Of a stretch of DNA of 64,000 nt, positions 17,457 through 27,632 are shown in pieces (positions within the stretch are counted from its first letter, which is position 1; each line of letters opens with the position of its first letter). The notes under the pieces were generated by a model that was not told the origin of the DNA, did not search any database, and worked only from the letters and a program-made list of their open reading frames with translations. Position numbers and translations under genes: made by a program. The stretch is from Bradyrhizobium guangdongense (GTDB lineage Bacteria; Pseudomonadota; Alphaproteobacteria; Rhizobiales; Xanthobacteraceae), in the NCBI RefSeq assembly GCF_004114975.1, contig NZ_CP030051.1, forward strand, positions 186,001 to 250,000, read 5' to 3'.

Positions 17457-19427
17457 TTATTCGGGTGCGGGGCGGTCCAGGATATCTCGCACACGCAGGG
17501 CCAGTTTCGCCTGCGAGACCGGCTTTTCGAGAACCTCCACACCTTCATCCAGCCGCCCCTGATGAACGACGGCGTTCCTTGAATATCCGGTCATGTAGAG
17601 GATCTTCAGTCCCGGCCGGATTTGCTGCGCCCTTCGCCCAAGCTCACGCCCGTTGATTCCGGGCATGACGACATCGGTCAGGAGCAAATCCACCTTCGGC
17701 TCTTCCTGCAGCAGGATGGTCAGCGCTCCCTGGGCGCTGGGCGCGGACAGGATGCGGTAATTCAGGTCCCGCAGAACCTCGCAGACATAGGTCCTAAGGT
17801 CGGCATCATCCTCGACAACGAGGATCGTCTCCACCTTCTCGCCTTCGGGCAACACTTCGTCCGGCTCCGCGGCGGGTGCCAGGCCAGCACCGAGGTGGCG
17901 CGGGAAGTACAGCTTGATGCTCGTGCCGTGACCGACCTCGCTGTAGATCTTCACGTGCCCGCCGGATTGCTTGACGAAGCCATAGACCTGGCTGAGGCCG
18001 AGCCCGGTCCCTTGGCCCGGCTCCTTGGTCGTGAAGAAGGGTTCGAAGGCGTGATCGAGCACTTCGGCCGTCATTCCGCTGCCGGTGTCGGTTACGCAGA
18101 TGACGACGTACTGGCCCGGCGGCAGCTCCGGATTGGCGCGACTGTAATCATCGTCCGCTGAGACGTTGACGGCTTCGACCGTCAGCTTGCCGCCATCGGG
18201 CATGGCGTCGCGGGCGTTGATCGCGAGATTGATGATGGCTGATTCCAGATGATTGGTGTCAGCTTCGATCTGCCACAAACCCGCGCTGCCAACGGTTTGG
18301 ACCTCGACACGCTCGCCGAGCGTTCGCTGCAGGAAGTCCTGCACGCCGTTCAGGAAGTTGTTGACGTTGATCGGCCTCGGATCGAGCGCCTGCCGACGCG
18401 AAAAGGCGAGCAGGCGGCTGGTGAGCGCTGCAGCTCTTTGGGCGCCGCGCTTGGCATGGCCAAGAGCGCGCTGCAGGTTGGCGCTGCCGGCCAGTTGGCG
18501 GGCATTGCGCTCCGCGGTCTCGATATTGCCGAGCACGATCATGAGCAGGTTATTGAAGTCGTGAGCGATGCCGCCGCTGAGCTGTCCGATGGCCTCGAGC
18601 TTCTGTGACGCGAGCAATTGCTCCTGCACCAGCTTGAGCTCGTCCTGCGCGCGCTTGCGCTCGGTCAGATCGCGCGTGACCTTGGCAAAGCCGATGATGT
18701 CGCCAGCCTCGTCGACGATGCGGTCGATGATCACCGACGCCCAAAACCGTGTCCCGTCCTTTCGCACGCGCCAACCTTCGGCTTCGAAGCGGCCGTGCTC
18801 GCGGGCCTCGGCCAGGGCGCGTTCCGGAACCCCGATCGCGAGGTCTTCCGGCGTATAGAACTGGCTGAAATGGCGCCCGATGATCTCGTTCGGAGCATAG
18901 CCCTTGATGCGCTGGGCACCGGGATTCCAGGTTGCGACGTTGCCCTCCGGGTCGAGCTGGAAAATGGCATAGTCGATCACCGCCTCGATCAAGCGGCGGT
19001 AGCGGCGTTCGCTTTCGAGCAGCTCGACATGGGCCTGCTGTCGTTCGGTGATGTCCCGGGTCACCTTGGCAAAGCCGATCAGCTCGCCGTGCTCGTCCCT
19101 GATGGCATCGAGTACGACGAGGGCCCAGAACCGGCTGCCGTCCTTGCGGACGCGCCATCCTTCGGAGTTGAAGCGCCCGGTCTCGCGCGCGGTCGCCAGC
19201 GCCCGTTGGGGCAGACCCGCAGCCCGGTCTTCCGGGGTATAGAAGGCCGAGAATGGCTTGCCGATGATTTCACTCGCGGCATACCCCTTGAGGCGTTCGG
19301 CGCCTGAGTTCCAGCTCCGTACGAAGCCGTTGGTGTCGAGCATGAAGATCGCATAGTCGACGATGGCATTGACCAGCAGCTCGAGACGGCGCGCATCTCC
19401 GAGTTGGTCGAGCGTCGTCTGGCTCAT
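17457..19427 (-). CDS. soluble hybrid histidine kinase with two near-duplicate PAS domains
   Basis: 656 residues with no membrane segment. Two PAS-PAC units (about residues 10-130 and 135-255) are strongly alike: DYAIFMLDTNG against DYAIFQLDPEG, FYTPEDRA against FYTPEDLA, EGWRVRKDGSRFWA against EGWRVRKDGTRFWA, IGFAKVTRDITER against IGFAKVTRDLTER. They arose by tandem duplication. HisKA follows with His in GGIAHDFNN (about 289), HATPase (AINARDAMPDGG, DTGSGM, GTGLGLSQVYG) and a receiver with ILVVEDDADLR, LLLTDVVMPG (Asp near 586), YMTGYS and EKPV. PAS units of this sort can bind small ligands; the signal is unknown. Confidence 0.9.
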   Translation of the reverse strand: MSQTTLDQLGDARRLELLVNAIVDYAIFMLDTNGFVRSWNSGAERLKGYAASEIIGKPFSAFYTPEDRAAGLPQRALATARETGRFNSEGWRVRKDGSRFWALVVLDAIRDEHGELIGFAKVTRDITERQQAHVELLESERRYRRLIEAVIDYAIFQLDPEGNVATWNPGAQRIKGYAPNEIIGRHFSQFYTPEDLAIGVPERALAEAREHGRFEAEGWRVRKDGTRFWASVIIDRIVDEAGDIIGFAKVTRDLTERKRAQDELKLVQEQLLASQKLEAIGQLSGGIAHDFNNLLMIVLGNIETAERNARQLAGSANLQRALGHAKRGAQRAAALTSRLLAFSRRQALDPRPINVNNFLNGVQDFLQRTLGERVEVQTVGSAGLWQIEADTNHLESAIINLAINARDAMPDGGKLTVEAVNVSADDDYSRANPELPPGQYVVICVTDTGSGMTAEVLDHAFEPFFTTKEPGQGTGLGLSQVYGFVKQSGGHVKIYSEVGHGTSIKLYFPRHLGAGLAPAAEPDEVLPEGEKVETILVVEDDADLRTYVCEVLRDLNYRILSAPSAQGALTILLQEEPKVDLLLTDVVMPGINGRELGRRAQQIRPGLKILYMTGYSRNAVVHQGRLDEGVEVLEKPVSQAKLALRVRDILDRPAPE

Positions 19428-19582
19428 GAAATCCTCGGGCTGCGCGCGGATGGAGTGCGCTCAACGGCCTCCAGGGACCGAAAGTTCCTGCCGAGGTTAC
19501 GATTGTACCTCTCCTGGCCTCAAGGAGAGAACGATTGCTCTCAGCCGGGATGTTGCGAGCGACAGCGCAGCGAGGGGTGCCG

Positions 19583-19822
19583 TCAAGCGGCGTAAGCGGA
19601 AAAGCGCGGCGCGGAGAGCTTGTCAGGCGGCCCCTGAGTTCCCCTAAAAACGGTGTCGGTCTGCGCGGCGCGCTTGCAATGCGGACACACGAAGAGATGC
19701 GCGATGATCGGAACCGGCTCGTCCGCAAGCAATTCCGAACGGTACCACCTCATCTCGATATGGCAGTCTGGGCAGATCGGTGCTTCCAGCTGTTCCGCAG
19801 CGCTTTTGAGACGATCAACCAT
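19583..19822 (-). CDS. small zinc-ribbon-like hypothetical protein
   Basis: 79 residues from ATG 19822 (a longer frame opens at 19885). It carries two CxxC pairs, CPDC near residue 17 and CPHC near residue 46, spaced about 25 residues apart, which suggests a zinc ribbon. The central part EMRWYRSELLADEPVPI is not known to me. Alone on the minus strand between a kinase and coaA. It could be a nucleic-acid-binding or adaptor protein; nothing more can be said. Confidence 0.6.
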   Translation of the reverse strand: MVDRLKSAAEQLEAPICPDCHIEMRWYRSELLADEPVPIIAHLFVCPHCKRAAQTDTVFRGTQGPPDKLSAPRFSAYAA

Positions 19823-19918
19823 TGGCCCCTCGCGTTTTCGAAGGCCATAACGCAATACCCTCAACCGGTCTGCAACAAATGACACCCAACCTGAAAATTC
19901 AGCTAAGGCTCACCAAAC

Positions 19919-20875
19919 TCAGAGCCGCCTGAGCGCCACGCTCTCCACCGCGTGATCGGCGCCCTTCTTCAGGATCAGCGTCGCGCGCGGCCGCGTCGGC
20001 AAAATGTTGTCCTCGAGGTTGGCGAGGTTGGTGCGCTCCCAGATCGCGGTGGCGGTGGCGATGGCTTCCTCGTCCGACAGCAGGGCGTAACGGTTGAAGT
20101 AGGATTTTGGATTGGTGAACGCGGTGTCCCGCAGCGCCAGGAAGCGCTTGATGTACCAGCGCCGCAGCGCCTCCTCGTCGGCGTCGATATAGACCGAGAA
20201 GTCGAAGAAGTCGGAGACCACGGGCACTGCCTTGCCGTCGCGCGGCAGCTTGCCGGTCTGCAGGACGTTGACGCCCTCGACGATCAGGATGTCGGGCTGG
20301 TCGATCTCGGCCCACTCGTTCGGCACGATATCGTAGGTCAGATGCGAATAGACCGGCGAGCGCACATGGCGGCGGCCCGACTTGATGTCGGACAGAAAAT
20401 TGAGCAGCAGCGGCAGGTCGTAGCTCTCCGGAAAGCCCTTCTTCTGCAAAATGCCCTGCTGCTCGAGCAGGGCCTTCGGGTAGAGGAACCCGTCGGTGGT
20501 GATCAGGTCGACCTTCGGACGCGGCGACCAGCGCGCGAGCAGCGCCTGCAGCACGCGGGCGGTGGTGGATTTTCCGACCGCGACCGAACCGGCGACGCCG
20601 ATGATGTAGGGCACCTTGCGGTCGCGGATGTTGAGGAACTGGCGCTCGGCGTAGTACAGGCGCTGCATCGCATCGACATAGATCGAGAGCAGGCGCGACA
20701 GCGGCAGATAAATGTCCTCGACTTCCTTGAGATCGAGGCGGTCGTGCAGCGAGCGCAGGCGGTCGAACTCACCGGGCTCCAACGTCATCGGCGTGTCGTC
20801 GCGCAGACGCGCCCACTCTTCGCGCGAATAGACGCGGTATGGATTATACTGCTGCTCGGGTGCGCGGATATCCAT
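19919..20875 (-). CDS. coaA: pantothenate kinase, type I
   Basis: 318 residues. The P-loop GSVAVGKST lies near residue 96-104, with [11 protein letters not shown] after it and [11 protein letters not shown] near 200, and the protein ends in [15 protein letters not shown], all typical of bacterial CoaA. It phosphorylates pantothenate, the committed and feedback-inhibited step of CoA synthesis, in the cytoplasm. It follows hisE by 35 bases at the end of the his gene row, an arrangement seen in Rhizobiales. coaE, the last enzyme of the same pathway, is also in this window at 33 kb. Confidence 0.95.
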   Translation of the reverse strand: MDIRAPEQQYNPYRVYSREEWARLRDDTPMTLEPGEFDRLRSLHDRLDLKEVEDIYLPLSRLLSIYVDAMQRLYYAERQFLNIRDRKVPYIIGVAGSVAVGKSTTARVLQALLARWSPRPKVDLITTDGFLYPKALLEQQGILQKKGFPESYDLPLLLNFLSDIKSGRRHVRSPVYSHLTYDIVPNEWAEIDQPDILIVEGVNVLQTGKLPRDGKAVPVVSDFFDFSVYIDADEEALRRWYIKRFLALRDTAFTNPKSYFNRYALLSDEEAIATATAIWERTNLANLEDNILPTRPRATLILKKGADHAVESVALRRL

Positions 20876-20910
20876 GACCGACCTTTCCGTTGCGATCTGT
20901 TCGCCCTTGC

Positions 20911-21234
20911 CTACGTGCCTTTGCGCGAGGCCTTCTCTTCCAATCCCGACATATTGGTCCGCTTGTCCAGCGCCAGCTCGACCTCCTCCAGCTTTACGCC
21001 GCGCGCCTTGAGCAGCACAAGGAAATGGTAGAGCAGGTCGGCGCTTTCAGCGATCAGATGCGCGCGATCGTTTTCGACTGCTGCGATTACGGTTTCGACT
21101 GCTTCTTCACCGAACTTCTTGGCGCAATGCTCGGCGCCCTTGTCGAGAAGCTTGCGGGTATAGGAGGCCTCGCCACCGGAGGCCGCGCGGGCATCGATGG
21201 TGTCGGCGAGATCGTGGATGGTGAAACGCGGCAT
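20911..21234 (-). CDS. hisE: phosphoribosyl-ATP pyrophosphatase
   Basis: 107 residues, a stand-alone PRA-PH domain: [28 protein letters not shown] (the EExxE-like metal site) and [13 protein letters not shown]. It hydrolyses phosphoribosyl-ATP to phosphoribosyl-AMP, the second step of histidine synthesis. In many bacteria it is fused to HisI; here it is separate, as usual in alphaproteobacteria. It lies between hisF and coaA on the same strand. Confidence 0.95.
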   Translation of the reverse strand: MPRFTIHDLADTIDARAASGGEASYTRKLLDKGAEHCAKKFGEEAVETVIAAVENDRAHLIAESADLLYHFLVLLKARGVKLEEVELALDKRTNMSGLEEKASRKGT

Positions 21235-21313
21235 AGGAATGACTCGACAAACACTCAGAGGCCAGGAGGCACAGTCCCACCGGCCTGTGTAGCATTTTTA
21301 TGGACAGGAGTCG

Positions 21314-22087
21314 TCAGGCATCCAGGCGCATGGGCAGGCCGCGCCGGGCCATGTGCTCCTTGGCCTCACGGATGGTGAATTCCCCGAAATGGAAGATCGA
21401 AGCCGCCAGCACGGCGGTGGCATGGCCGTCGCGGATGCCGTCGACGAGATGGTCGAGATTGCCGACGCCGCCCGAGGCGATCACGGGCACCGGAACGGTG
21501 TCGGCGATCGCGCGGGTTAGCGGAATGTCAAAACCCTGCCGCGTGCCGTCGCGGTCCATCGAGGTGAGCAGGATCTCGCCCGCGCCGAGCGAGACCACTT
21601 CCTGGGCATATTCGATCGCGTCGATCCCGGTCGAGTTGCGACCGCCATGGGTGAAGATCTCCCAGCGGTCGCCGCCGGGGCGCTTGACCCGCTTGGCGTC
21701 GATCGCGACCACGACGCACTGCTCGCCGAACTTCTCGGCGGCTTCCTTGACGAACTCGCGCCGCGACACCGCCGCGCTGTTGATCGAGACTTTGTCGGCG
21801 CCGGCGCGCAACAGCGTCTTGATGTCGTCGACTTCACGCACGCCGCCACCGACAGTCACGGGCATGAAGCAGGCTTCCGCCGTGCGCCGGACCACGTCCA
21901 GCATGATGCCGCGGTTCTCATGGGTCGCGGTGATGTCGAGGAAGGTCAGCTCGTCGGCGCCGGCGGCGTCATAGGCGATCGCGGCCTCGACGGGATCGCC
22001 AGCATCCCTGAGGTCGACGAAGTTGACGCCCTTGACGACGCGGCCGTCCTTGACGTCGAGGCAGGGGATCACGCGCACCTTGAACAT
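21314..22087 (-). CDS. hisF: imidazole glycerol phosphate synthase, cyclase subunit
   Basis: 257 residues, a TIM barrel with catalytic Asp in [14 protein letters not shown] (about residue 11) and the second in VVVAIDAKR (about residue 130), plus [10 protein letters not shown] and the phosphate-binding GGG...DKVSINS. It works with HisH, which supplies ammonia, to make imidazole glycerol phosphate and AICAR. The start lies 9 bases after the end of hisA. Length is standard (about 255). Confidence 0.97.
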   Translation of the reverse strand: MFKVRVIPCLDVKDGRVVKGVNFVDLRDAGDPVEAAIAYDAAGADELTFLDITATHENRGIMLDVVRRTAEACFMPVTVGGGVREVDDIKTLLRAGADKVSINSAAVSRREFVKEAAEKFGEQCVVVAIDAKRVKRPGGDRWEIFTHGGRNSTGIDAIEYAQEVVSLGAGEILLTSMDRDGTRQGFDIPLTRAIADTVPVPVIASGGVGNLDHLVDGIRDGHATAVLAASIFHFGEFTIREAKEHMARRGLPMRLDA

Positions 22088-22096
22088 TTTTCTCTC

Positions 22097-22834
22097 CTAG
22101 GCGGTGCGTGCGTTGCGGATCAAGGTGAGGGCGGCAGCGGGATCGAGCCGGCCGTCATAGAGCGCGCGGCCGGCGATCGCGCCGGCGAGCTTTTTCGCGC
22201 GTGGCGTCAGCATGGCTTTCACATCCTCGATCGAAGCGAGACCGCCGGAGGCGATCACGGGGATCGAAATGGCGTCGGCGAGCGCAATGGTCGCATCCAG
22301 GTTGAGGCCCTTAAGCAGGCCATCGCGGGCGATGTCGGTGAAGATGATGGCGGCGACGCCGGCATCTTCGAACCGCTGTGCGATCTCCAGCACCGTGACC
22401 TGCGAGGTCTCGGCCCAGCCTTCGACCGCGACCTTGCCGTCGCGCGCGTCGAGCCCAACAGCCACACGGCCGGGAAATTTCTTCGCGGCAGCCTTCACCA
22501 ACTCCGGATCGCGCACCGCGGCGGTGCCGATGATGACGCGGGTGATGCCCTTGTCGAGCCAGGCCTCGACGGTCTTGAGATCGCGAATACCGCCGCCGAG
22601 CTGCACCGGGATCTTGATCGTCTTCAACATCCCTTCGACTGCCTGCGCATTCACTGGCTTGCCGGCAAACGCACCGTCGAGGTCGACGACGTGGAGATAC
22701 TCAAAGCCTTGCTCGGCAAAGCTCTGCGCCTGGGCAGCGGGATCAAGATTGAACACGGTCGCGCGCGCCATGTCGCCTTGCTCGAGGCGCACGCACTGGC
22801 CGTTCTTGAGATCGATGGCAGGAAAGAGAATCAT
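22097..22834 (-). CDS. hisA: phosphoribosylformimino-5-aminoimidazole carboxamide ribotide isomerase
   Basis: 245 residues, a TIM barrel homologous to His[17 protein letters not shown] with the general-base Asp near residue 8, LGGGIRD and, in the second half, FTDIARDG (acid Asp near 130) and IPVIASGG. It opens the ribose ring of ProFAR to give PRFAR, the substrate of HisH/HisF. It is followed closely by hisF and preceded by hisH, from which it is separated by an intergenic palindromic repeat. Confidence 0.97.
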   Translation of the reverse strand: MILFPAIDLKNGQCVRLEQGDMARATVFNLDPAAQAQSFAEQGFEYLHVVDLDGAFAGKPVNAQAVEGMLKTIKIPVQLGGGIRDLKTVEAWLDKGITRVIIGTAAVRDPELVKAAAKKFPGRVAVGLDARDGKVAVEGWAETSQVTVLEIAQRFEDAGVAAIIFTDIARDGLLKGLNLDATIALADAISIPVIASGGLASIEDVKAMLTPRAKKLAGAIAGRALYDGRLDPAAALTLIRNARTA

Positions 22835-22886
22835 GTCAGACCTTCTGCCGTCCCGCGCTTGGAGACGGAACTATCACGTATGCACT

Positions 22887-22972
22887 CCGTCATTGCGAGA
22901 AGCGAAGCGACGAAGCAATCCAGGCTGCCACCGCGGAAAGATTCTGGATTGCTTCGCTGCGCTCGCAATGAC
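22887..22972. repeat. dispersed palindromic repeat, family A copy 1
   Basis: Inverted repeat whose left half reads CGTCATTGCGAG...GAAGCAATCCAG and whose right half reads CTGGATTGCTTCGC...CGCAATGACG. It lies between hisH and hisA. Related copies are at 39531-39608, 44430-44510 and 52594-52680 in this window. All are intergenic. Confidence 0.85.
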
Positions 22973-22994
22973 GAGCTGGAAATCGAAACGACCT

Positions 22995-23645
22995 TCACGG
23001 TTTCCATCGCAAAAAGTTCGAGATCAGGGCGAGGCCGAAGCGCTGGCTCTTCTCGGGGTGAAACTGAGTGCCGATGGCGGTGTCCTTCGCGACGATCGCG
23101 GTGACCGGCCCGCCGTAATCGGCGCGCGCGAGCACGTCCGCTTCATTGGCGGCGTTGAGGTGGTAGGAGTGCACGAAATAAGCGTGCTGGCCCTTGGGAC
23201 CCAGCGGCAGCTTGTTCAGGACCGGATGCTCCTGCAGCAGATCGAGTGTGTTCCAGCCCATGTGCGGGATCTTGAGGCTCTCGTCGCGCGGCGTGATCTT
23301 CTCGACATCGCCGCCGATCCAGTTCAGGCCTTCGGTGATGACGTGCTCCTTGCCGCGGCTCGCCATCAGCTGCATGCCGACGCAGATGCCGAAGAACGGC
23401 CGCGCCTTGACGCGCACGGCTTCGGTGATCGCCTCGACCATGCCGTTGACCGCATCGAGCCCGCGCCGGCAATCGGCGAAGGCGCCGACGCCAGGCAGCA
23501 CCAGACGATCGGCCTCATAGGCCTGGTCGGGATCGCTGGTGACGAACACCTTTTGCCGATTCTCCAGGCTGCGCGCGGCGCGCTCGAACGCCTTGGCGGC
23601 GGAATGCAGATTCCCGGAACCGTAATCGATGATGGCGACGCTCAT
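22995..23645 (-). CDS. hisH: imidazole glycerol phosphate synthase, glutaminase subunit
   Basis: 216 residues from ATG 23645. Class I glutamine amidotransferase with the nucleophile in GICVGMQLM (Cys near residue 87) and the His-Glu pair in QFHPEKS near 195. It opens with [15 protein letters not shown], typical of HisH. It delivers ammonia to HisF. Its start overlaps the stop of the upstream DUF2628 gene as ATGA, so the two are coupled. Confidence 0.96.
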   Translation of the reverse strand: MSVAIIDYGSGNLHSAAKAFERAARSLENRQKVFVTSDPDQAYEADRLVLPGVGAFADCRRGLDAVNGMVEAITEAVRVKARPFFGICVGMQLMASRGKEHVITEGLNWIGGDVEKITPRDESLKIPHMGWNTLDLLQEHPVLNKLPLGPKGQHAYFVHSYHLNAANEADVLARADYGGPVTAIVAKDTAIGTQFHPEKSQRFGLALISNFLRWKP

Positions 23646-24172
23646 CTTGACCCTCCCGGTTCTGGAAACAATCCAATGATGCCGCCGGCCGGAATCGGCG
23701 GCGGGCTCGAAAATGGCTGGCCCGGTACACCCCGGGTCGGCGGCGGCCCGCCGCGATCGACGGCCCATTGATCGTTGACGATGCCGCGCTGTTTTTCGCT
23801 CCATCGCTCGAAGAAACGGCGCTCGGCGGTGTCGTGGTCGTCGGCGACGACGATGTCGAGCTGCCGCCATTTGCCCCGCGACAGTGTCCAGCGGCGCAGG
23901 GTCGAGGCCTCAAAACCCATCAGGAGCGCGACGATGATATTGGCGAGGACAATCGAGCGGCGACCGACGCCGAGGCTGGACAGCCCGGCATCGAACGCGG
24001 CGAGAAAGACGATCCAGCCGATCAGCGCCAGCCAGAGCCTGTTCCAGAGCAGCCAGAGCGGGCCGAAGACCATCGCCCAGAAATGGAAGCCGTCGCGCAC
24101 GAACACGAACTTGTCGGTCGCGCGCAGATCGGCCCCGCCTGGGGTGGGAGCATGAACTGTGTAGACAGGCAT
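23642..24172 (-). CDS. DUF2628 membrane protein
   Basis: 176 residues with two hydrophobic stretches ([20 protein letters not shown] near residues 37-56, and [16 protein letters not shown] near 77-92), followed by a basic-acidic region with RRFFERW and a Pro/Gly-rich tail. The pattern resembles DUF2628, a family of unknown function often placed within alphaproteobacterial his gene rows. It lies between hisB and hisH and overlaps hisH by four bases. A role in histidine synthesis is not established. Confidence 0.75.
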   Translation of the reverse strand: MPVYTVHAPTPGGADLRATDKFVFVRDGFHFWAMVFGPLWLLWNRLWLALIGWIVFLAAFDAGLSSLGVGRRSIVLANIIVALLMGFEASTLRRWTLSRGKWRQLDIVVADDHDTAERRFFERWSEKQRGIVNDQWAVDRGGPPPTRGVPGQPFSSPPPIPAGGIIGLFPEPGGSR

Positions 24173-24239
24173 TGTCGATGCCCCGTGCTCGAGAATTCAA
24201 GTCAAGGCCGCCGGCGGCGTTCGTTGACCGGCGGAGATG

Positions 24240-24833
24240 TCAGCCGCCGAGCGAGCCCTTGGTGGAGGGGATTTCACCCGCCGCCTTGGGGTCGATCGCA
24301 ACGGCGGTGCGCAGCGCCCGCGCCAGGCCCTTGAAGCAGGACTCGGCGATATGGTGGCTGTTATCGCCATATAGGGTCTCGACGTGGAGAGTCACGCCGG
24401 CATTGATGGCGAAGGCCTGGAACCACTCGCGCACCAGCTCGGTGTCGAACTCACCGATCTTGTCGCGGGGGAAGTCGGCCTTGAACACCAGGAACGGGCG
24501 GCCTGAGATGTCGATGACCACGCGCGTCAGCGTCTCGTCCATGGGCATGTGCACGCCGGCATAGCGGGTGATGCCCGCCATGTTGCCGAGCGCCTGCTTG
24601 ACCGCCTGGCCGAGCGCGATGCCGGTGTCTTCGGTGGTATGGTGATAGTCAATGTGCAGATCGCCCACCGCCTTGACCGTGAGGTCGATGCGGGAATGGC
24701 GGGCGAGGAGATCGAGCATATGGTCGAAAAAGCCGATGCCGGTCGCGATATTGGCCACGCCCGTGCCATCGAGGTTCACGGAGACCTCGATGTCGGTTTC
24801 CTTGGTCTTGCGCTTGATCGTCGCGGTGCGCAT
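24240..24833 (-). CDS. hisB: imidazoleglycerol-phosphate dehydratase
   Basis: 197 residues, monofunctional IGPD. Two metal-binding histidine clusters are visible: [14 protein letters not shown] near residue 63 and [17 protein letters not shown] near 170, with [14 protein letters not shown] earlier. It dehydrates IGP to imidazole acetol phosphate. It is the first gene of the minus-strand row hisB-DUF2628-hisH-hisA-hisF-hisE-coaA, and diverges from hslV across 239 bases, where the row's promoter should be. Confidence 0.96.
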   Translation of the reverse strand: MRTATIKRKTKETDIEVSVNLDGTGVANIATGIGFFDHMLDLLARHSRIDLTVKAVGDLHIDYHHTTEDTGIALGQAVKQALGNMAGITRYAGVHMPMDETLTRVVIDISGRPFLVFKADFPRDKIGEFDTELVREWFQAFAINAGVTLHVETLYGDNSHHIAESCFKGLARALRTAVAIDPKAAGEIPSTKGSLGG

Positions 24834-24859
24834 GGAAAATCGGTTTCCACTTTAGTTTT

Positions 24860-24908
24860 GAGCATGATCTTGTCGGAAAACCGGTACCCACTTTTCCGGA
24901 TCATGCTC
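24860..24908. repeat. palindromic element between hisB and hslV (family D)
   Basis: Starts GAGCATGATCTTGTCGGAAA and ends TTTTCCGGATCATGCTC; the halves are inverted copies. This kind of GAGCATGATC palindrome is frequent in Bradyrhizobium and relatives, to my knowledge. It lies in the divergent promoter region of the his row and hslVU. Confidence 0.75.
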
Positions 24909-25042
24909 TTTGAGCCGAAAACGCCAGTCTCTTAACAGCCAAATGACGCCTTCGCTACTGCGGGAACGCTGGCCGGGCCTCTACTTCTGCCTATGGTGAG
25001 CGAAATTCGGCCCGGAACGGCCCGTTGTGCCCTTAGCTCCGA

Positions 25043-25059
25043 CCGCCTAAATCAGGCGG
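25043..25059 (+). promoter_or_regulatory. small hairpin upstream of hslV
   Basis: CCGCCTAAATCAGGCGG: perfect 6-base arms with a 5-base loop, ending 13 bases before the hslV ATG. It may be part of the hslV leader, where it could affect ribosome access. No heat-shock sigma promoter could be made out with confidence. Confidence 0.35.
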
Positions 25060-25072
25060 GACAACGAGGGTC

Positions 25073-25636
25073 ATGATGCAAGATTCCCAGAACAGCTCGC
25101 CGGTTTGGCACGGCACCACGATTCTAACGGTCCGCAAGGGCGGCAGGGTGGTGGTCGGCGGCGACGGCCAGGTCTCGATCGGCCAGACCGTGATCAAGTC
25201 CAACGCCAAGAAGGTCCGCAGGCTCGGCAAGGGCGACGTGATCGGCGGCTTTGCCGGCGCCACCGCCGACGCCTTCACGCTGTTCGAGCGGCTGGAGAGC
25301 AAGCTCGAGCAATATCCGGGGCAACTGACCCGGGCCGCCGTGGAGCTCGCCAAGGACTGGCGCACCGACCGCTATCTCCGCCGGCTGGAGGCCATGATGA
25401 TCGTTGCCGACAAGGACGTCTCGCTGGTTCTCACAGGCACCGGCGACGTGCTCGAGCCCGAGGCCGGCGTCATGGCGATCGGCTCCGGCGGCAATTACGC
25501 CCTGGCCGCGGCCCGGGCCCTGCTCGACACCGACAAGGACGCCGAGACCATCGTCCGCCGCTCGCTCGACATCGCCGCGGACATCTGCGTCTACACCAAC
25601 CGCAACGTCACCGTCGAAGCACTGACGGCCGGCTAG
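25073..25636 (+). CDS. hslV: ATP-dependent protease, peptidase subunit HslV
   Basis: 187 residues from ATG 25073 (25076 also possible). After a short propeptide the N-terminal nucleophile threonine is in [12 protein letters not shown], then [17 protein letters not shown] and [12 protein letters not shown] as in HslV/ClpQ. Forms the proteolytic double hexamer that works with HslU. Separated from hslU by a DUF2585 gene, an arrangement seen in other Rhizobiales. The HslV stop and the next ATG are two bases apart, so the three are likely cotranscribed. Confidence 0.96.
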   Translation: MMQDSQNSSPVWHGTTILTVRKGGRVVVGGDGQVSIGQTVIKSNAKKVRRLGKGDVIGGFAGATADAFTLFERLESKLEQYPGQLTRAAVELAKDWRTDRYLRRLEAMMIVADKDVSLVLTGTGDVLEPEAGVMAIGSGGNYALAAARALLDTDKDAETIVRRSLDIAADICVYTNRNVTVEALTAG

Positions 25637-25638
25637 GG

Positions 25639-26247
25639 ATGGCCGTGGCCCAAAGCGCCAGCCCGACCCGGCCCGCGATCCCGCCGCCCGTGTGGGTCGG
25701 CATCGCGCTGCTCTTGCTGGCGCTGCAGGCCTCGATCCTGTTCGCGATGGGGCGGGTGCCGATCTGCACCTGCGGTTACGTCAAGCTGTGGCATGGCGTG
25801 GTGAACAGCTCGGAGAATTCCCAGCACATCGCCGACTGGTACAGCTTTTCGCACGTGCTGCACGGCTTCCTGTTCTATGGGCTGACCTGGCTCTTGTTCT
25901 CGCGGCGTCTTGGCTGGCCGGCACGGCTGATCATCGCCATGCTGATCGAGGGCGCCTGGGAGATCGTCGAGAACTCGCCATTGATCATCGAACGCTATCG
26001 CGCCGGCACGATCTCGCTGGATTATTACGGTGACAGCATCGTCAACTCGGTCTCAGACACAATGTTCATGGTGCTGGGGTTCCTCACCGCCCGCGTGTTG
26101 CCTGTCGCGGCGACCGTCGCACTCGGGCTCGCCTTCGAGATCATGCTGGCGCTGCACATCCGGGACAATCTGACGCTCAACATCCTGATGCTGATTCATC
26201 CGATCGAGGCCGTGAAGCAATGGCAATCCGGTCCGCCGATCATCTGA
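25639..26247 (+). CDS. DUF2585 (UPF0314) membrane protein
   Basis: 202 residues from ATG 25639. Several hydrophobic segments ([55 protein letters not shown]) and a conserved-looking polar core [28 protein letters not shown] and [10 protein letters not shown]. These motifs fit the UPF0314/DUF2585 family of alphaproteobacteria, function unknown. Conserved His, Asp and Glu within the membrane could bind metal or form an active site; that is inference. Inserted between hslV and hslU. Confidence 0.8.
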   Translation: MAVAQSASPTRPAIPPPVWVGIALLLLALQASILFAMGRVPICTCGYVKLWHGVVNSSENSQHIADWYSFSHVLHGFLFYGLTWLLFSRRLGWPARLIIAMLIEGAWEIVENSPLIIERYRAGTISLDYYGDSIVNSVSDTMFMVLGFLTARVLPVAATVALGLAFEIMLALHIRDNLTLNILMLIHPIEAVKQWQSGPPII

Positions 26248-26299
26248 CGGCCAAAAAAGCGGCTTGCCGCCGCCGGCTTCCAATCCTAGCTAAGGTCCC

Positions 26300-27604
<1,305 letters not shown>

Positions 27605-27632
27605 TTCTGGCCTGCCGCGCTATGGATGCGGC

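Noticed and set aside
22887..22972. Palindromic repeats taken as intrinsic terminators
   Set aside because: They lack a T-run after the stem and occur as near-copies at several places, so they are treated as dispersed repeats.
21647..23104. Plus-strand frame of 485 codons opposite hisF, hisA and hisH
   Set aside because: Shadow of the his genes; it runs through the intergenic palindrome.
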